A stretch of DNA of 14,967 nt, taken from Pseudomonadota bacterium. GTDB taxonomy: Bacteria > Pseudomonadota > Gammaproteobacteria > Burkholderiales > SHXO01. The first letter of the stretch is position 1. Each line of letters opens with the position of its first letter. The stretch is from assembly GCA_023430065.1 (NCBI GenBank), contig JAEZCG010000256.1:1-14967 (forward strand), written 5' to 3'. A model generated the notes under the pieces. That model did not search any database. It was not told where the DNA came from and saw nothing but the letters and a program-made list of their open reading frames with translations. Made by a program: the position numbers and the translations under genes. Shown one piece after another: positions 1 through 6,800 of this stretch.

Positions 1-158
1 GCTTTGCATTCCGGATGTCCTCGTCCAGCGGGCGCGCCGCGTCGTCACAGGGTCGCTAGCCCGTTTCGGTACCGTTTGTGCTTGTCTGGCCGCCGGATTG
101 GCCCGGATGTGGCGCCCGTTTGTCCTGATTCATGTGACCTGAAAGAGGGAGTGTTGGA
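1..158. other. Left-edge stretch without a recognisable gene
   Basis: The first 158 bases show no gene I can support. One forward frame is open from base 1 to 159 and another to 59, so the end of a gene starting outside the window is possible, but the translations resemble nothing known. The leader of the lipoprotein gene occupies the end of this stretch. Confidence 0.4.
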
Positions 159-833
159 ATGAAGCGATGGCTGATGGCGATGGTGGCGGGTAGTGTCGTG
201 CTGTCCGGATGTACCAGTGACGGCAGCGCCACGGGCAAGCGTCCGATGACCCGCATGGAGACGGGCGCAGTGGTGGGCGCCATCGGCGGCGCAGTGGTGG
301 GGGCAGTGGCGTACAAGAAGAATCGCACCAAGGGTGCGATCGTCGGCGCTGTGGGCGGTGGCGTCGCAGGGGGCGCAGTGGGCGCGTACATGGACAGCCA
401 GAAGAAGGATCTGGAAAAGAACCTGGCGAAGGAGATCCAGGCGGGCAGTGCGCAGGTGGACAAGCTCAACGGGAACGTGGTGCGCATCACCATGACCAGC
501 CAGACCGCGTTCGACGTGAATTCAGCCGCGATCAAGCCCGGGTTCAACAGCACCATGGACAAGCTTGCCGATGTCGTGATCCGCTACGGCAAGACGACGC
601 TGACGGTCGTCGGACACACCGACAACACCGGAAGCGCGGCTTACAACCAGCGCCTGTCCGAGGACCGCGCGCTGTCCGTGGCCCGCTATCTGGAGGAGAA
701 GAACGTCAATCCACTGCGTCTTGCAACCTCCGGCAAGGGAGAGAGCGAGCCGATCGCCAACAACGCGACCGAGGCCGGGCGACAGGCCAACCGGCGCGTG
801 GAGATCTATGTCGAGCCCGTCGTCGAGGGCTAA
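159..833 (+). CDS. OmpA-family outer-membrane lipoprotein with glycine-zipper segment
   Basis: The protein has 224 residues. It starts with a lipoprotein signal peptide whose lipobox is LSGC, so Cys18 should be lipidated after cleavage. Residues about 36-78 form two Gly/Ala-rich hydrophobic stretches (GAVVGAIGGAVVGAV and GAIVGAVGGGVAGGAVGA) separated by the basic loop YKKNRTKG, a glycine-zipper pattern. Residues about 108-220 are an OmpA C-terminal domain: the motif VVGHTDNTG is followed by NQRLSEDRA, giving the T-D, L-S and R (Asp155, Arg170) that in this family bind the diaminopimelate of peptidoglycan. The inferred role is tethering the outer membrane to the wall, as in the E. coli YiaD type. 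The purine-rich stretch GAGGGAG lies upstream of the ATG. The gene ends seven bases before the convergent zwf stop codon. Family assignment is firm; the physiological role is inferred. Confidence 0.93.
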   Translation: MKRWLMAMVAGSVVLSGCTSDGSATGKRPMTRMETGAVVGAIGGAVVGAVAYKKNRTKGAIVGAVGGGVAGGAVGAYMDSQKKDLEKNLAKEIQAGSAQVDKLNGNVVRITMTSQTAFDVNSAAIKPGFNSTMDKLADVVIRYGKTTLTVVGHTDNTGSAAYNQRLSEDRALSVARYLEEKNVNPLRLATSGKGESEPIANNATEAGRQANRRVEIYVEPVVEG

Positions 834-840
834 ACTGCGG

Positions 841-2322
841 TCAGTTCTCGTTGCGCCAGTCCTGATAGTCCCACTCGAACAGCCGGTTCGCTTCGGTGGG
901 CCCCCAGCTTCCAGCGGGGTAGGTGTGGATGTGGTCACGTTCCTGGGTCCAGGCGCGCAGGATCGGATCGACGACGCGCCACGCCCACTCGACTTCGTCG
1001 AAACGGATGAAGTTGGTCTGATCGCCCCGCACGACGTCGAGCAGCAGCGCCTCGTAGGCATCGATCGGGCGCACTCCGTCGCTGCGATATCCGGCGTCCA
1101 TGCGGATGGTACGGGTGTGCAGTCCCAGGCCGGGCTGGCGCGCGTGGATCTCCATGGCCATGCCCTCACGGGGCTGCAGTCCGAGGATGATCCAGTTCGG
1201 CGGCGTGTCCTCCAGAGGCGTCTCGCGAAACAGCTGCTGGGGCGTGTGCTTGAAGCGGATGGCGATCTGGGAGAGCGTGCTGCGCAGACGCTTGCCGGTG
1301 CGCAGGTAGAACGGGACCCCGCGCCAGCGCCAGTTGTCGATCAGGAACCGGGCGGCCACGAAGGTCTCGGTGAGGGAACCCCTCTCGACACCGTCCTCGT
1401 CCCGATAAGCTACCGCAGGGGCGTTCGCCACCGATCCCGCGGCGTACTGAGCACGAAACGCGTGCGCCGACAGGGCGCGGCGCTGGATCGGCCGGATCGA
1501 GCGCAGCACCTTGACCTTCTCGTCGCGTAGTGCGTCGGGTTCGAGTGCGGCGGGTGGTTCCATCGCGACCAGCGTGAGCAACTGCATGAGATGGTTCTGC
1601 AGCATGTCGCGCGTGGCGCCGGTACGATCGTAGTAGCCCGCACGCGTCTCGATTCCCGCGCCTTCCGCCACGGTGATCTGCACGTGGTCGATGAAATTGC
1701 GATTCCAGAGGGGCTCGACCAGCAGATTGGCGAAGCGGAACACGACCAGGTTCTGTACCGTCTCCTTGCCGAGGTAATGGTCGATGCGGAAGATCTGCTG
1801 TTCGTCGAAGTGCTCGTGCAGCAGGCGGTTGAGCGCCTGGGCGCTCTCCAGGTCCTCGCCGAAGGGTTTCTCCACGACGATGCGGTGCAGCCCGCGCGGA
1901 CGGTTCAGGCCGACTTCGGCCAGACGTGACGTCACCGCTCCGAAGTCGGCCGGACTGATCGCCAGGTAGAAGACGATGTTGGAGCACACGCCGGTCTTGG
2001 GCTTGGCCAGTTCGGCGAGCAGCCTGTGGTAGCCTTCGGCCTCGCGCAGGTCTCCGCGCACATAGCTGAAGCGCGCCGCGAAGCGGTCGAACAGCCCCTG
2101 AGCGAAGGTGTCCGGACGCCGCGCACGCAGCCACTGCTCAACCTGCGCACACCACGTGGCATCGTCATGCGGACGTCGCGCAAAGGCGATGAAGTTGGTC
2201 ACCTCGGGCAGGCGTCCGGCTGCTTCGAGGTCGTACAGCGCCGGCAGCAGCTTGGTGGCGGACAGGTGGCCGGTGGCACCGAAGATCACGAAGCTGCAGG
2301 GGAAAGGGGCGTCGTCGGTCAT
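841..2322 (-). CDS. zwf: Glucose-6-phosphate 1-dehydrogenase
   Basis: This enzyme oxidises glucose 6-phosphate to 6-phosphogluconolactone with NAD(P)+, the first step of the oxidative pentose phosphate and Entner-Doudoroff routes, in the cytoplasm. The 493 residues match the usual family length. The N-terminal nucleotide loop is [11 protein letters not shown] (residues 15-25). EKPFGEDL lies at 151-158 and the substrate signature RIDHYLGKE at 179-187, with Asp181 and His182 of the catalytic pair. QNHLMQL carries His244, equivalent to the catalytic base of the Leuconostoc enzyme. The loop has His where most homologues have Asp (GxxGDL). I chose the ATG at 2322; a TTG two codons upstream is possible. 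No clear Shine-Dalgarno sequence precedes either. No pgl, edd, eda or hexokinase gene adjoins it here. It is convergent with the OmpA lipoprotein gene and divergent from the depolymerase gene across about 50 bases. Confidence 0.96.
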   Translation of the reverse strand: MTDDAPFPCSFVIFGATGHLSATKLLPALYDLEAAGRLPEVTNFIAFARRPHDDATWCAQVEQWLRARRPDTFAQGLFDRFAARFSYVRGDLREAEGYHRLLAELAKPKTGVCSNIVFYLAISPADFGAVTSRLAEVGLNRPRGLHRIVVEKPFGEDLESAQALNRLLHEHFDEQQIFRIDHYLGKETVQNLVVFRFANLLVEPLWNRNFIDHVQITVAEGAGIETRAGYYDRTGATRDMLQNHLMQLLTLVAMEPPAALEPDALRDEKVKVLRSIRPIQRRALSAHAFRAQYAAGSVANAPAVAYRDEDGVERGSLTETFVAARFLIDNWRWRGVPFYLRTGKRLRSTLSQIAIRFKHTPQQLFRETPLEDTPPNWIILGLQPREGMAMEIHARQPGLGLHTRTIRMDAGYRSDGVRPIDAYEALLLDVVRGDQTNFIRFDEVEWAWRVVDPILRAWTQERDHIHTYPAGSWGPTEANRLFEWDYQDWRNEN

Positions 2323-2374
2323 GCGCAAATCGGCATATCGGGGTGCGTTTCAGCATACCGGATCGAATCGCAGC

Positions 2375-3415
2375 ATGCGGGTCCGCCTCTGCAGCGCGCT
2401 CTTTACGGTCGTTTACGCCATCGTTCCTGCCCCCGTGGCAGCGCAGGAGGTGTTGCCGCGATTGGCCGCAGCAGCCGACCGGACCACCGTCTCCGGGATC
2501 TCCTCCGGCGGCTACATGGCGGTTCAGTTCCAGGTGGCGCACTCACGCACCGTGCGTGGAGCGGGCGTGCTCGCCGCCGGTCCTTACTACTGCGCCCGCG
2601 GGAATGCGCTGCGCGCGCGCCATGCCTGCATGAACCCCTCCCTGGTCTGGCCATTGCCCGACGTGCGCACGCTGCAGGCCGTCGCTCGCTCCCTCGCTCA
2701 GGCGCAACGAATCGATTCGACCAACTACCTCCGTGACGATCGCGTCTGGCTGTTCTCGGGCCGGGCAGACGAAACCGTTACCCGTGAAGTGGTCGAGAGC
2801 CTGCGCGCGTGGTACCTGGGTTTCGTTCCCGCTGAGCAGATCCGGATGGTGGACGGCGTCGACGCGGGGCACGCGATGGTGACGGCGGACTATGGCCAGC
2901 CATGTGACATGACTGCCGCTCCCTACCTCAATGACTGCGACTTCGACGCGGCGGGTGCACTGTTGAGCCATCTCCATGGACCGCTGGAGCCGCCCACGGC
3001 GGCACCTTCCGGTCGACTGGTACGCTTCGAACAGCGTGAATTCACCCCATCACCCTATGGAATCAGCATGGACGACTGGGGCTACGTGTATGTGCCCGAT
3101 GCGTGTCGGGCCGGGGGCTGCGGCGTGCATGTGGCCTTCCATGGGTGCAGGCAGGGTGCGCACGAGATCGGCGACGCCTTCGTCGTCCACGCCGGCTACA
3201 ACCGCTGGGCCGATGCCAACCGGCTCGTCGTCCTCTATCCCCAAGCGATTGCCCGCTGCGGCTGGGGGCCCTGGCCGCTGCCCACGACTTTCGTCTACAA
3301 CCCCAAGGGCTGCTGGGATTGGTGGGGCTACACTGGCGCCGGCTATCACACCCGCACCGGGGCGCAGATTCAGGCGGTGGCGAACATGCTGGAGCGGCTG
3401 CAGGCGCCGCGGTAG
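2375..3415 (+). CDS. Exported polyhydroxybutyrate depolymerase (PhaZ-like)
   Basis: The 346-residue protein opens with a signal peptide (hydrophobic core about residues 5-20, likely cut near AxA at 22-24), so it acts in the periplasm or outside the cell. It has an alpha/beta-hydrolase nucleophile motif GISSG at 41-45 (Ser43), an acid in SGRADETV (Asp132) and a histidine in DAGHAMV (His166). This order and spacing match the single-domain Penicillium funiculosum-type PHB depolymerase (Ser39, Asp121, His155). Later family motifs are HVAFHGCRQG and NPKGCWDWWGY, and there are many cysteines. No separate substrate-binding domain follows the catalytic part. The substrate is therefore probably released or short-chain polyhydroxybutyrate; an esterase on related polyesters is the alternative. 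The ATG at 2375 is chosen because it begins directly with the signal peptide. An upstream in-frame ATG at 2321 overlaps the zwf start and would add 18 unlikely residues. Confidence 0.88.
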   Translation: MRVRLCSALFTVVYAIVPAPVAAQEVLPRLAAAADRTTVSGISSGGYMAVQFQVAHSRTVRGAGVLAAGPYYCARGNALRARHACMNPSLVWPLPDVRTLQAVARSLAQAQRIDSTNYLRDDRVWLFSGRADETVTREVVESLRAWYLGFVPAEQIRMVDGVDAGHAMVTADYGQPCDMTAAPYLNDCDFDAAGALLSHLHGPLEPPTAAPSGRLVRFEQREFTPSPYGISMDDWGYVYVPDACRAGGCGVHVAFHGCRQGAHEIGDAFVVHAGYNRWADANRLVVLYPQAIARCGWGPWPLPTTFVYNPKGCWDWWGYTGAGYHTRTGAQIQAVANMLERLQAPR

Positions 3416-3420
3416 CGACT

Positions 3421-3831
3421 TCAGGCAGGCCGGCAGAACGTGATCGACTCGTAGCCCACCCAGCACCACGTCATGGCTGCAGGCGGGTCGGCATCCAGGT
3501 CGATACGCCAGTCCGGCGTGCTGCTGAACGGCCCCACCACCCGGTGCTCTGCGATTTCGCAGTCCTTGCCCAATCGGTCCGGGTGTGCGCTTGCCGCCTC
3601 GAACGCCTTCTGCCGGCGCATCTCCCAGGCGCGCTGGAATGCCTCCTGGGCGTCCCCCACCGCATCTGCTCCGATCCCGTTGCCGACCACCAGTTCGTAG
3701 TGGAAGCGTGAGACCGGCGCGCAGGCGAGTACGTCGACGATGCCGCGCTTCGGCGTCGCCTCCTTTTCGCGCTTGCTGCGCTTGCGGACCTTCACGTCCA
3801 TGTCGGCTCGGCGTTCGTCTCGTTTGCCCAT
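3421..3831 (-). CDS. Small protein of unknown function with basic N-terminus
   Basis: I do not recognise this 136-residue protein. The first 30 residues are strongly charged and mostly basic (MGKRDERRADMDVKVRKRSKREKE is too long to be a signal peptide and has no hydrophobic core), so it is probably cytoplasmic. The rest is mixed alpha/beta in composition, with an alpha-helical, Ala/Gln/Arg-rich stretch around residues 60-85, and ends in a Trp/Cys-containing segment (WCWVGYESITFC). No transmembrane segment or known catalytic motif is visible. It is convergent with the depolymerase gene (five-base gap) and lies 96 bases downstream of the ceramidase-family gene on the same strand, so the two could share a transcript. 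Only a weak purine-rich sequence precedes the ATG. That it is a gene rests on its good fit between neighbours and the lack of a better frame. Confidence 0.6.
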   Translation of the reverse strand: MGKRDERRADMDVKVRKRSKREKEATPKRGIVDVLACAPVSRFHYELVVGNGIGADAVGDAQEAFQRAWEMRRQKAFEAASAHPDRLGKDCEIAEHRVVGPFSSTPDWRIDLDADPPAAMTWCWVGYESITFCRPA

Positions 3832-3927
3832 GTAATGACTCGTTCGGTCGGTTCTGTCACGAAAGGTTCACCGAATCCGATCCGGCGGCAAGATCGCGAG
3901 CGACTGTAGTGTCGTGCCGCGTGCGCG

Positions 3928-4584
3928 TCAACGCATCCGCTCGACGTCGGATAGCAGGGCAAGTGTGAGGAGTGCGAGCACCCCACCGTTGAGTAAGTGC
4001 CAGAGGAAGTGCGTCCCGAGCGGAAACTGCTGGCACCACGCCTGGTCTGCGGTGCGCAGGACCAGTGCGACGCCGAACAACGCGCTCGCGCCCACGAATG
4101 CACGCGTCGCCGGACGCTTGTGACGGGCCAGCCATGCTGTCATGCAAGCCAGACCGACCAAATAAGGCAGGTAGCCGCCAGAGCGGTTCAGCCAGCCGGG
4201 CGGCAGCAGCCGGGGCGTGAAATAGCTTGCGACGCCGAACACCACCGCCGCCACCACGGCCAGGAGCACCGGCGTCGAGGCGCAGTGACGCAGGAAGGCA
4301 TACAGGAACAGGCAGCCGAACAGGAGGATGAAGAGCTGGTCGGCCATCGCCGACCATAGCACGGCGAGCGTGTGGAACAGGAAGCTGAACACCCCGACGA
4401 GTGCCATCGACAGCGGCAGCACCCTGATCGCGGCGGGAAGCGGGCGCTGCGCCTTGCGCATGGTGCTCCACGCAACCCACGCGCCGATCAGAAACGCGAG
4501 GTTCGTGACAGCGTTCGCCGGTTCGCCCCAGAAGCCGGGTTGCGTTCGTTCGCAGTACAGGTCGATGAACTGGTCGAGCGGCAA
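3928..4584 (-). CDS. Ceramidase-family integral membrane hydrolase
   Basis: From the TTG start the protein has 218 residues and about seven hydrophobic segments, typical of the alkaline ceramidase/CREST superfamily, whose members hydrolyse amide bonds of lipids in the membrane. The N-terminal signature DLYCERTQPGFWGEPANAVTN (residues 8-28) resembles the calcium-binding start of the family. SFLFH gives Ser67 and His71, ADQ gives Asp82, and HFLWH gives His192 and His196. The spacings S-x3-H-x10-D and H-x3-H are the same as for Ser77, His81, Asp92, His217 and His221 of human ACER3, where they hold the zinc. The active site therefore looks complete. The substrate is unknown: a ceramide, another N-acylated lipid, or a non-hydrolytic role are all open. 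A longer frame reaches 4725, but the extension is Cys/Pro/Arg-rich, overlaps the phoX start and lacks a ribosome site. Confidence 0.82.
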   Translation of the reverse strand: MPLDQFIDLYCERTQPGFWGEPANAVTNLAFLIGAWVAWSTMRKAQRPLPAAIRVLPLSMALVGVFSFLFHTLAVLWSAMADQLFILLFGCLFLYAFLRHCASTPVLLAVVAAVVFGVASYFTPRLLPPGWLNRSGGYLPYLVGLACMTAWLARHKRPATRAFVGASALFGVALVLRTADQAWCQQFPLGTHFLWHLLNGGVLALLTLALLSDVERMR

Positions 4585-4589
4585 TGGTT

Positions 4590-4595
4590 CCTCCT
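4590..4595 (-). promoter_or_regulatory. Shine-Dalgarno site that fixes a TTG start for the ceramidase gene
   Basis: On the minus strand a perfect AGGAGG sits five bases before the TTG at 4584-4582. This is the strongest ribosome site near this gene. It places the start directly before the conserved CREST-family N-terminus, whereas the upstream ATG at 4725 has no comparable site. Confidence 0.75.
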
Positions 4596-4689
4596 GGGCC
4601 GGCACTGTTGCACAGCACCTCCCGCGGCAGCAAGGGGGACACGAGGAATCGGCGCGATAATTGGGCGCCTTACGGCGCAAGGAGGGGTG

Positions 4690-6633
4690 ATGCACGACCA
4701 GGACGAGACCAGCAATCCCCGGCAAAGCGGCAGTTTCACCGATGTCGCGCGGGTCGACGGCACGCGCCGTCGCATGCTGTACGGCGGCGTCGGCGCGGCC
4801 GTGACGTCGTTCCTGCCCTGGTCCGTCACAGCCTGGTCCCGCGTCGCGGGGGCGGCGCCCCCGGCGATCGGATTTCGCGGCGTGCCCGTCTCACGCGACG
4901 ACGCCGTGCACGTGCCCGAGGGGTATGTTGCGCAGGTGTTGTTTGCGTGGGGTGACCCGGTCTCGGACGGGCCGGCCTTTCACCCCGATGCGTCCAACTC
5001 GGCTGCCGAGCAGGAACTGCAGGCCGGCATGCATCACGACGGCATGCACTACTTTCCACTGCCCGGCCGCGACCCGAACGCCCACGGTCTGCTCGCGCTC
5101 AATCACGAATATGCCGACGACGGCCTGCTCCATCCGGACGGGATGGGCGACTGGACTGCCGAGAAAGTGCGAAAGAGCCAGGCAGCGCACGGCGTATCGG
5201 TGATCGAAGTACGGCGCGGCCCAGGCGGTTCATGGGAGGTGGTCAGGCCGTCGCCCTATGCTCGGCGAATCACCGCGCGCACACCGATGCGGCTGTCCGG
5301 GCCTGCCGCCGGCCACCCCTGGCTGCGGACGGCCGCGGACCCCCACGGCACGACAGTTCTCGGAACCCTCAACAACTGCGGCTGCGGATTCACGCCTTGG
5401 GGCACCTACCTGACCTGCGAGGAGAACTTCCACTTCTATTTTCGGCAGGCGGGGGAGCCGGGTTCTGCGCAGCGCCGCTACGGTCTGGGCGCGCGCGGCG
5501 GCTACCGCTGGGAGGAGTTCGACGAGCGGTTCGACGCGGACCGCCATCCCAACGAGCCGAACCGCTTCGGATGGGTGGTGGAGATCGATCCGTACGACCG
5601 TACGGCGGTGCCGGTCAAGCGGACTGCGCTGGGCCGCTTCAGTCACGAGGTTGCGGCGCATACGCTCGCGCCGGACGGCCGCGTCGTCGTCTATAGCGGC
5701 GACGACCAGCGTAACGAGTACATCTACAAGTTCGTTTCACGGGACCGGTGGGATCCGGCGCGGCCTGCGGCGGCCCGGGATCTGCTTGACCATGGAACGC
5801 TGTACGTGGCGCGTTTTCAGGCGGGCGGCCGCGGGCAGTGGCTGGAGCTGACGCACGGGATCAACGGACTGACCCGCGAGAACGGATTCGCCTCGCAAGC
5901 CGAGGTGCTGATCCACGCCCGAATGGCGGCAGACCGCGTCGGAGCCACGATGATGGATCGGCCGGAGTGGCTCGCCGTGCCCGCCGAGCGGGGAGAGGTG
6001 TACTGCGCGCTCACGAACAACAATCGCCGCGGCGGTCAACCTGCCTCGTCGAACCGCACGGATGGCAGTACGCGGCTCGCAAGCGCCAGTCCTGCCGTCG
6101 ACCCGGCCAATCCTCGAGCTGACAACGTATTCGGACACATTGTGCGCTGGCGCGAAGCCGGCGGCGATGCGGGCAGCAGCAGTTTCGAGTGGGAGGTGTT
6201 CGTCCTGTGCGGCGACCCGGCCCATCCGGACGCGGCCAGGCGCGGCAATGTGCAAGGCGACGCGTTCGGCAGCCCGGATGGACTGTGGATCGATCCCCAC
6301 GGCCGACTGTGGATCCAGACGGATGTATCGCAAAGGGCGCTGAATCGCGGCGACTACGCCAATCTTGGGAACAACCAGATGTTGTGCGCGGATCCTGCCA
6401 CGGGGGTCGTGCGACGCTTCCTGACGGGACCGCGCGGCTGCGAGATGACGGGCGCGACCGGAACGCCGGACGGGCGGACGCTGTTCGTCAACGTGCAGCA
6501 TCCGGGCGAGACCCCCGGAGAGCGTAGCGATCCGCAGCGTCCGGCCGCATTCAGCAGCTGGCCCGACGGCGGCCGCCCGCGCTCGGCGACACTGGCCGTT
6601 TTCCGGGGTGATGGCGGTCCGGTTGGAACCTAG
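4690..6633 (+). CDS. phoX: PhoX-family alkaline phosphatase, Tat-exported
   Basis: PhoX enzymes are secreted phosphomonoesterases that use iron and calcium, releasing phosphate from organic esters outside the cytoplasm. The 647 residues carry an N-terminal twin-arginine signal (TRRRMLYGG at 25-33 followed by a hydrophobic stretch to about residue 55). Family motifs follow in order: ALNHEY, NNCGCGFTPWGTYLTCEEN at 228-246 with Cys230 in the place of the iron-bridging cysteine of the Pseudomonas enzyme, RFSHEVAAHT, VYSGDDQRNEYIYKF, GDAFGSPDGLWIDPHGRLWI, and MTGATGTPDG near the end. The ATG at 4690 is preceded by AAGGAGG; a GTG one codon upstream is also possible. It diverges from the ceramidase gene across about 105 bases. 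I could not find a convincing Pho box there, although phosphate control would be expected. The related DUF839 proteins without phosphatase activity are the main alternative. Confidence 0.92.
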   Translation: MHDQDETSNPRQSGSFTDVARVDGTRRRMLYGGVGAAVTSFLPWSVTAWSRVAGAAPPAIGFRGVPVSRDDAVHVPEGYVAQVLFAWGDPVSDGPAFHPDASNSAAEQELQAGMHHDGMHYFPLPGRDPNAHGLLALNHEYADDGLLHPDGMGDWTAEKVRKSQAAHGVSVIEVRRGPGGSWEVVRPSPYARRITARTPMRLSGPAAGHPWLRTAADPHGTTVLGTLNNCGCGFTPWGTYLTCEENFHFYFRQAGEPGSAQRRYGLGARGGYRWEEFDERFDADRHPNEPNRFGWVVEIDPYDRTAVPVKRTALGRFSHEVAAHTLAPDGRVVVYSGDDQRNEYIYKFVSRDRWDPARPAAARDLLDHGTLYVARFQAGGRGQWLELTHGINGLTRENGFASQAEVLIHARMAADRVGATMMDRPEWLAVPAERGEVYCALTNNNRRGGQPASSNRTDGSTRLASASPAVDPANPRADNVFGHIVRWREAGGDAGSSSFEWEVFVLCGDPAHPDAARRGNVQGDAFGSPDGLWIDPHGRLWIQTDVSQRALNRGDYANLGNNQMLCADPATGVVRRFLTGPRGCEMTGATGTPDGRTLFVNVQHPGETPGERSDPQRPAAFSSWPDGGRPRSATLAVFRGDGGPVGT

Positions 6634-6668
6634 CGCATTGCTTGGTGTCTGTTAGGCCGTAAGGGCGA

Positions 6669-6686
6669 GCAAGTCCGTCGACTTGC
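6669..6686. other. Stem-loop downstream of phoX
   Basis: GCAAGTC and GACTTGC form a perfect 7-base-pair stem with a CGTC loop, 36 bases after the phoX stop. No T-run follows, so this is a possible factor-dependent or weak terminator, or an mRNA 3' end structure. The rest of the spacer up to degQ holds a second, imperfect stem (6753-6775) just before the degQ ribosome site. Confidence 0.4.
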
Positions 6687-6789
6687 GCGGGCGGGAGGTT
6701 GTCGGACCTGCGTCCGGTCCATCAGGTTGCGGCGTCCTTGCCCCAGACCTCAGGCGGCGACCTTCGTCGCTCGCCCCGGAAATCATTCT

Positions 6790-6794
6790 AGGAG
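6790..6794 (+). promoter_or_regulatory. Shine-Dalgarno site that decides the degQ start
   Basis: AGGAG directly abuts a first ATG at 6795 and lies six bases before a second in-frame ATG at 6801. The spacing favours the second, giving a protein that begins MNLKRKL, a normal signal-peptide start. Confidence 0.65.
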
Positions 6795-6800
6795 ATGCTG

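Noticed and set aside
1166..2134. A 322-codon minus-strand frame inside zwf
   Set aside because: Same strand, different frame as zwf. The product is Arg/Ala/Pro-rich without motifs, whereas the zwf frame has all catalytic motifs.
2108..2374. N-terminal extension of the depolymerase frame
   Set aside because: It lies antisense to the 5' part of zwf, and the signal peptide starts at 2375.
3857..4642. A 261-codon frame overlapping the ceramidase gene on the same strand
   Set aside because: It lacks the ordered hydrophobic segments and metal-site motifs that the chosen frame has.
4640..4689. Pho box ahead of phoX
   Set aside because: I looked for direct repeats like CTGTCAT spaced by four bases and found none convincing.
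4585..4725. Longer N-terminus of the ceramidase gene from an ATG at 4725
   Set aside because: The extension is Cys/Pro/Arg-rich, overlaps the phoX start and has no ribosome site, while a perfect AGGAGG precedes the TTG at 4584.
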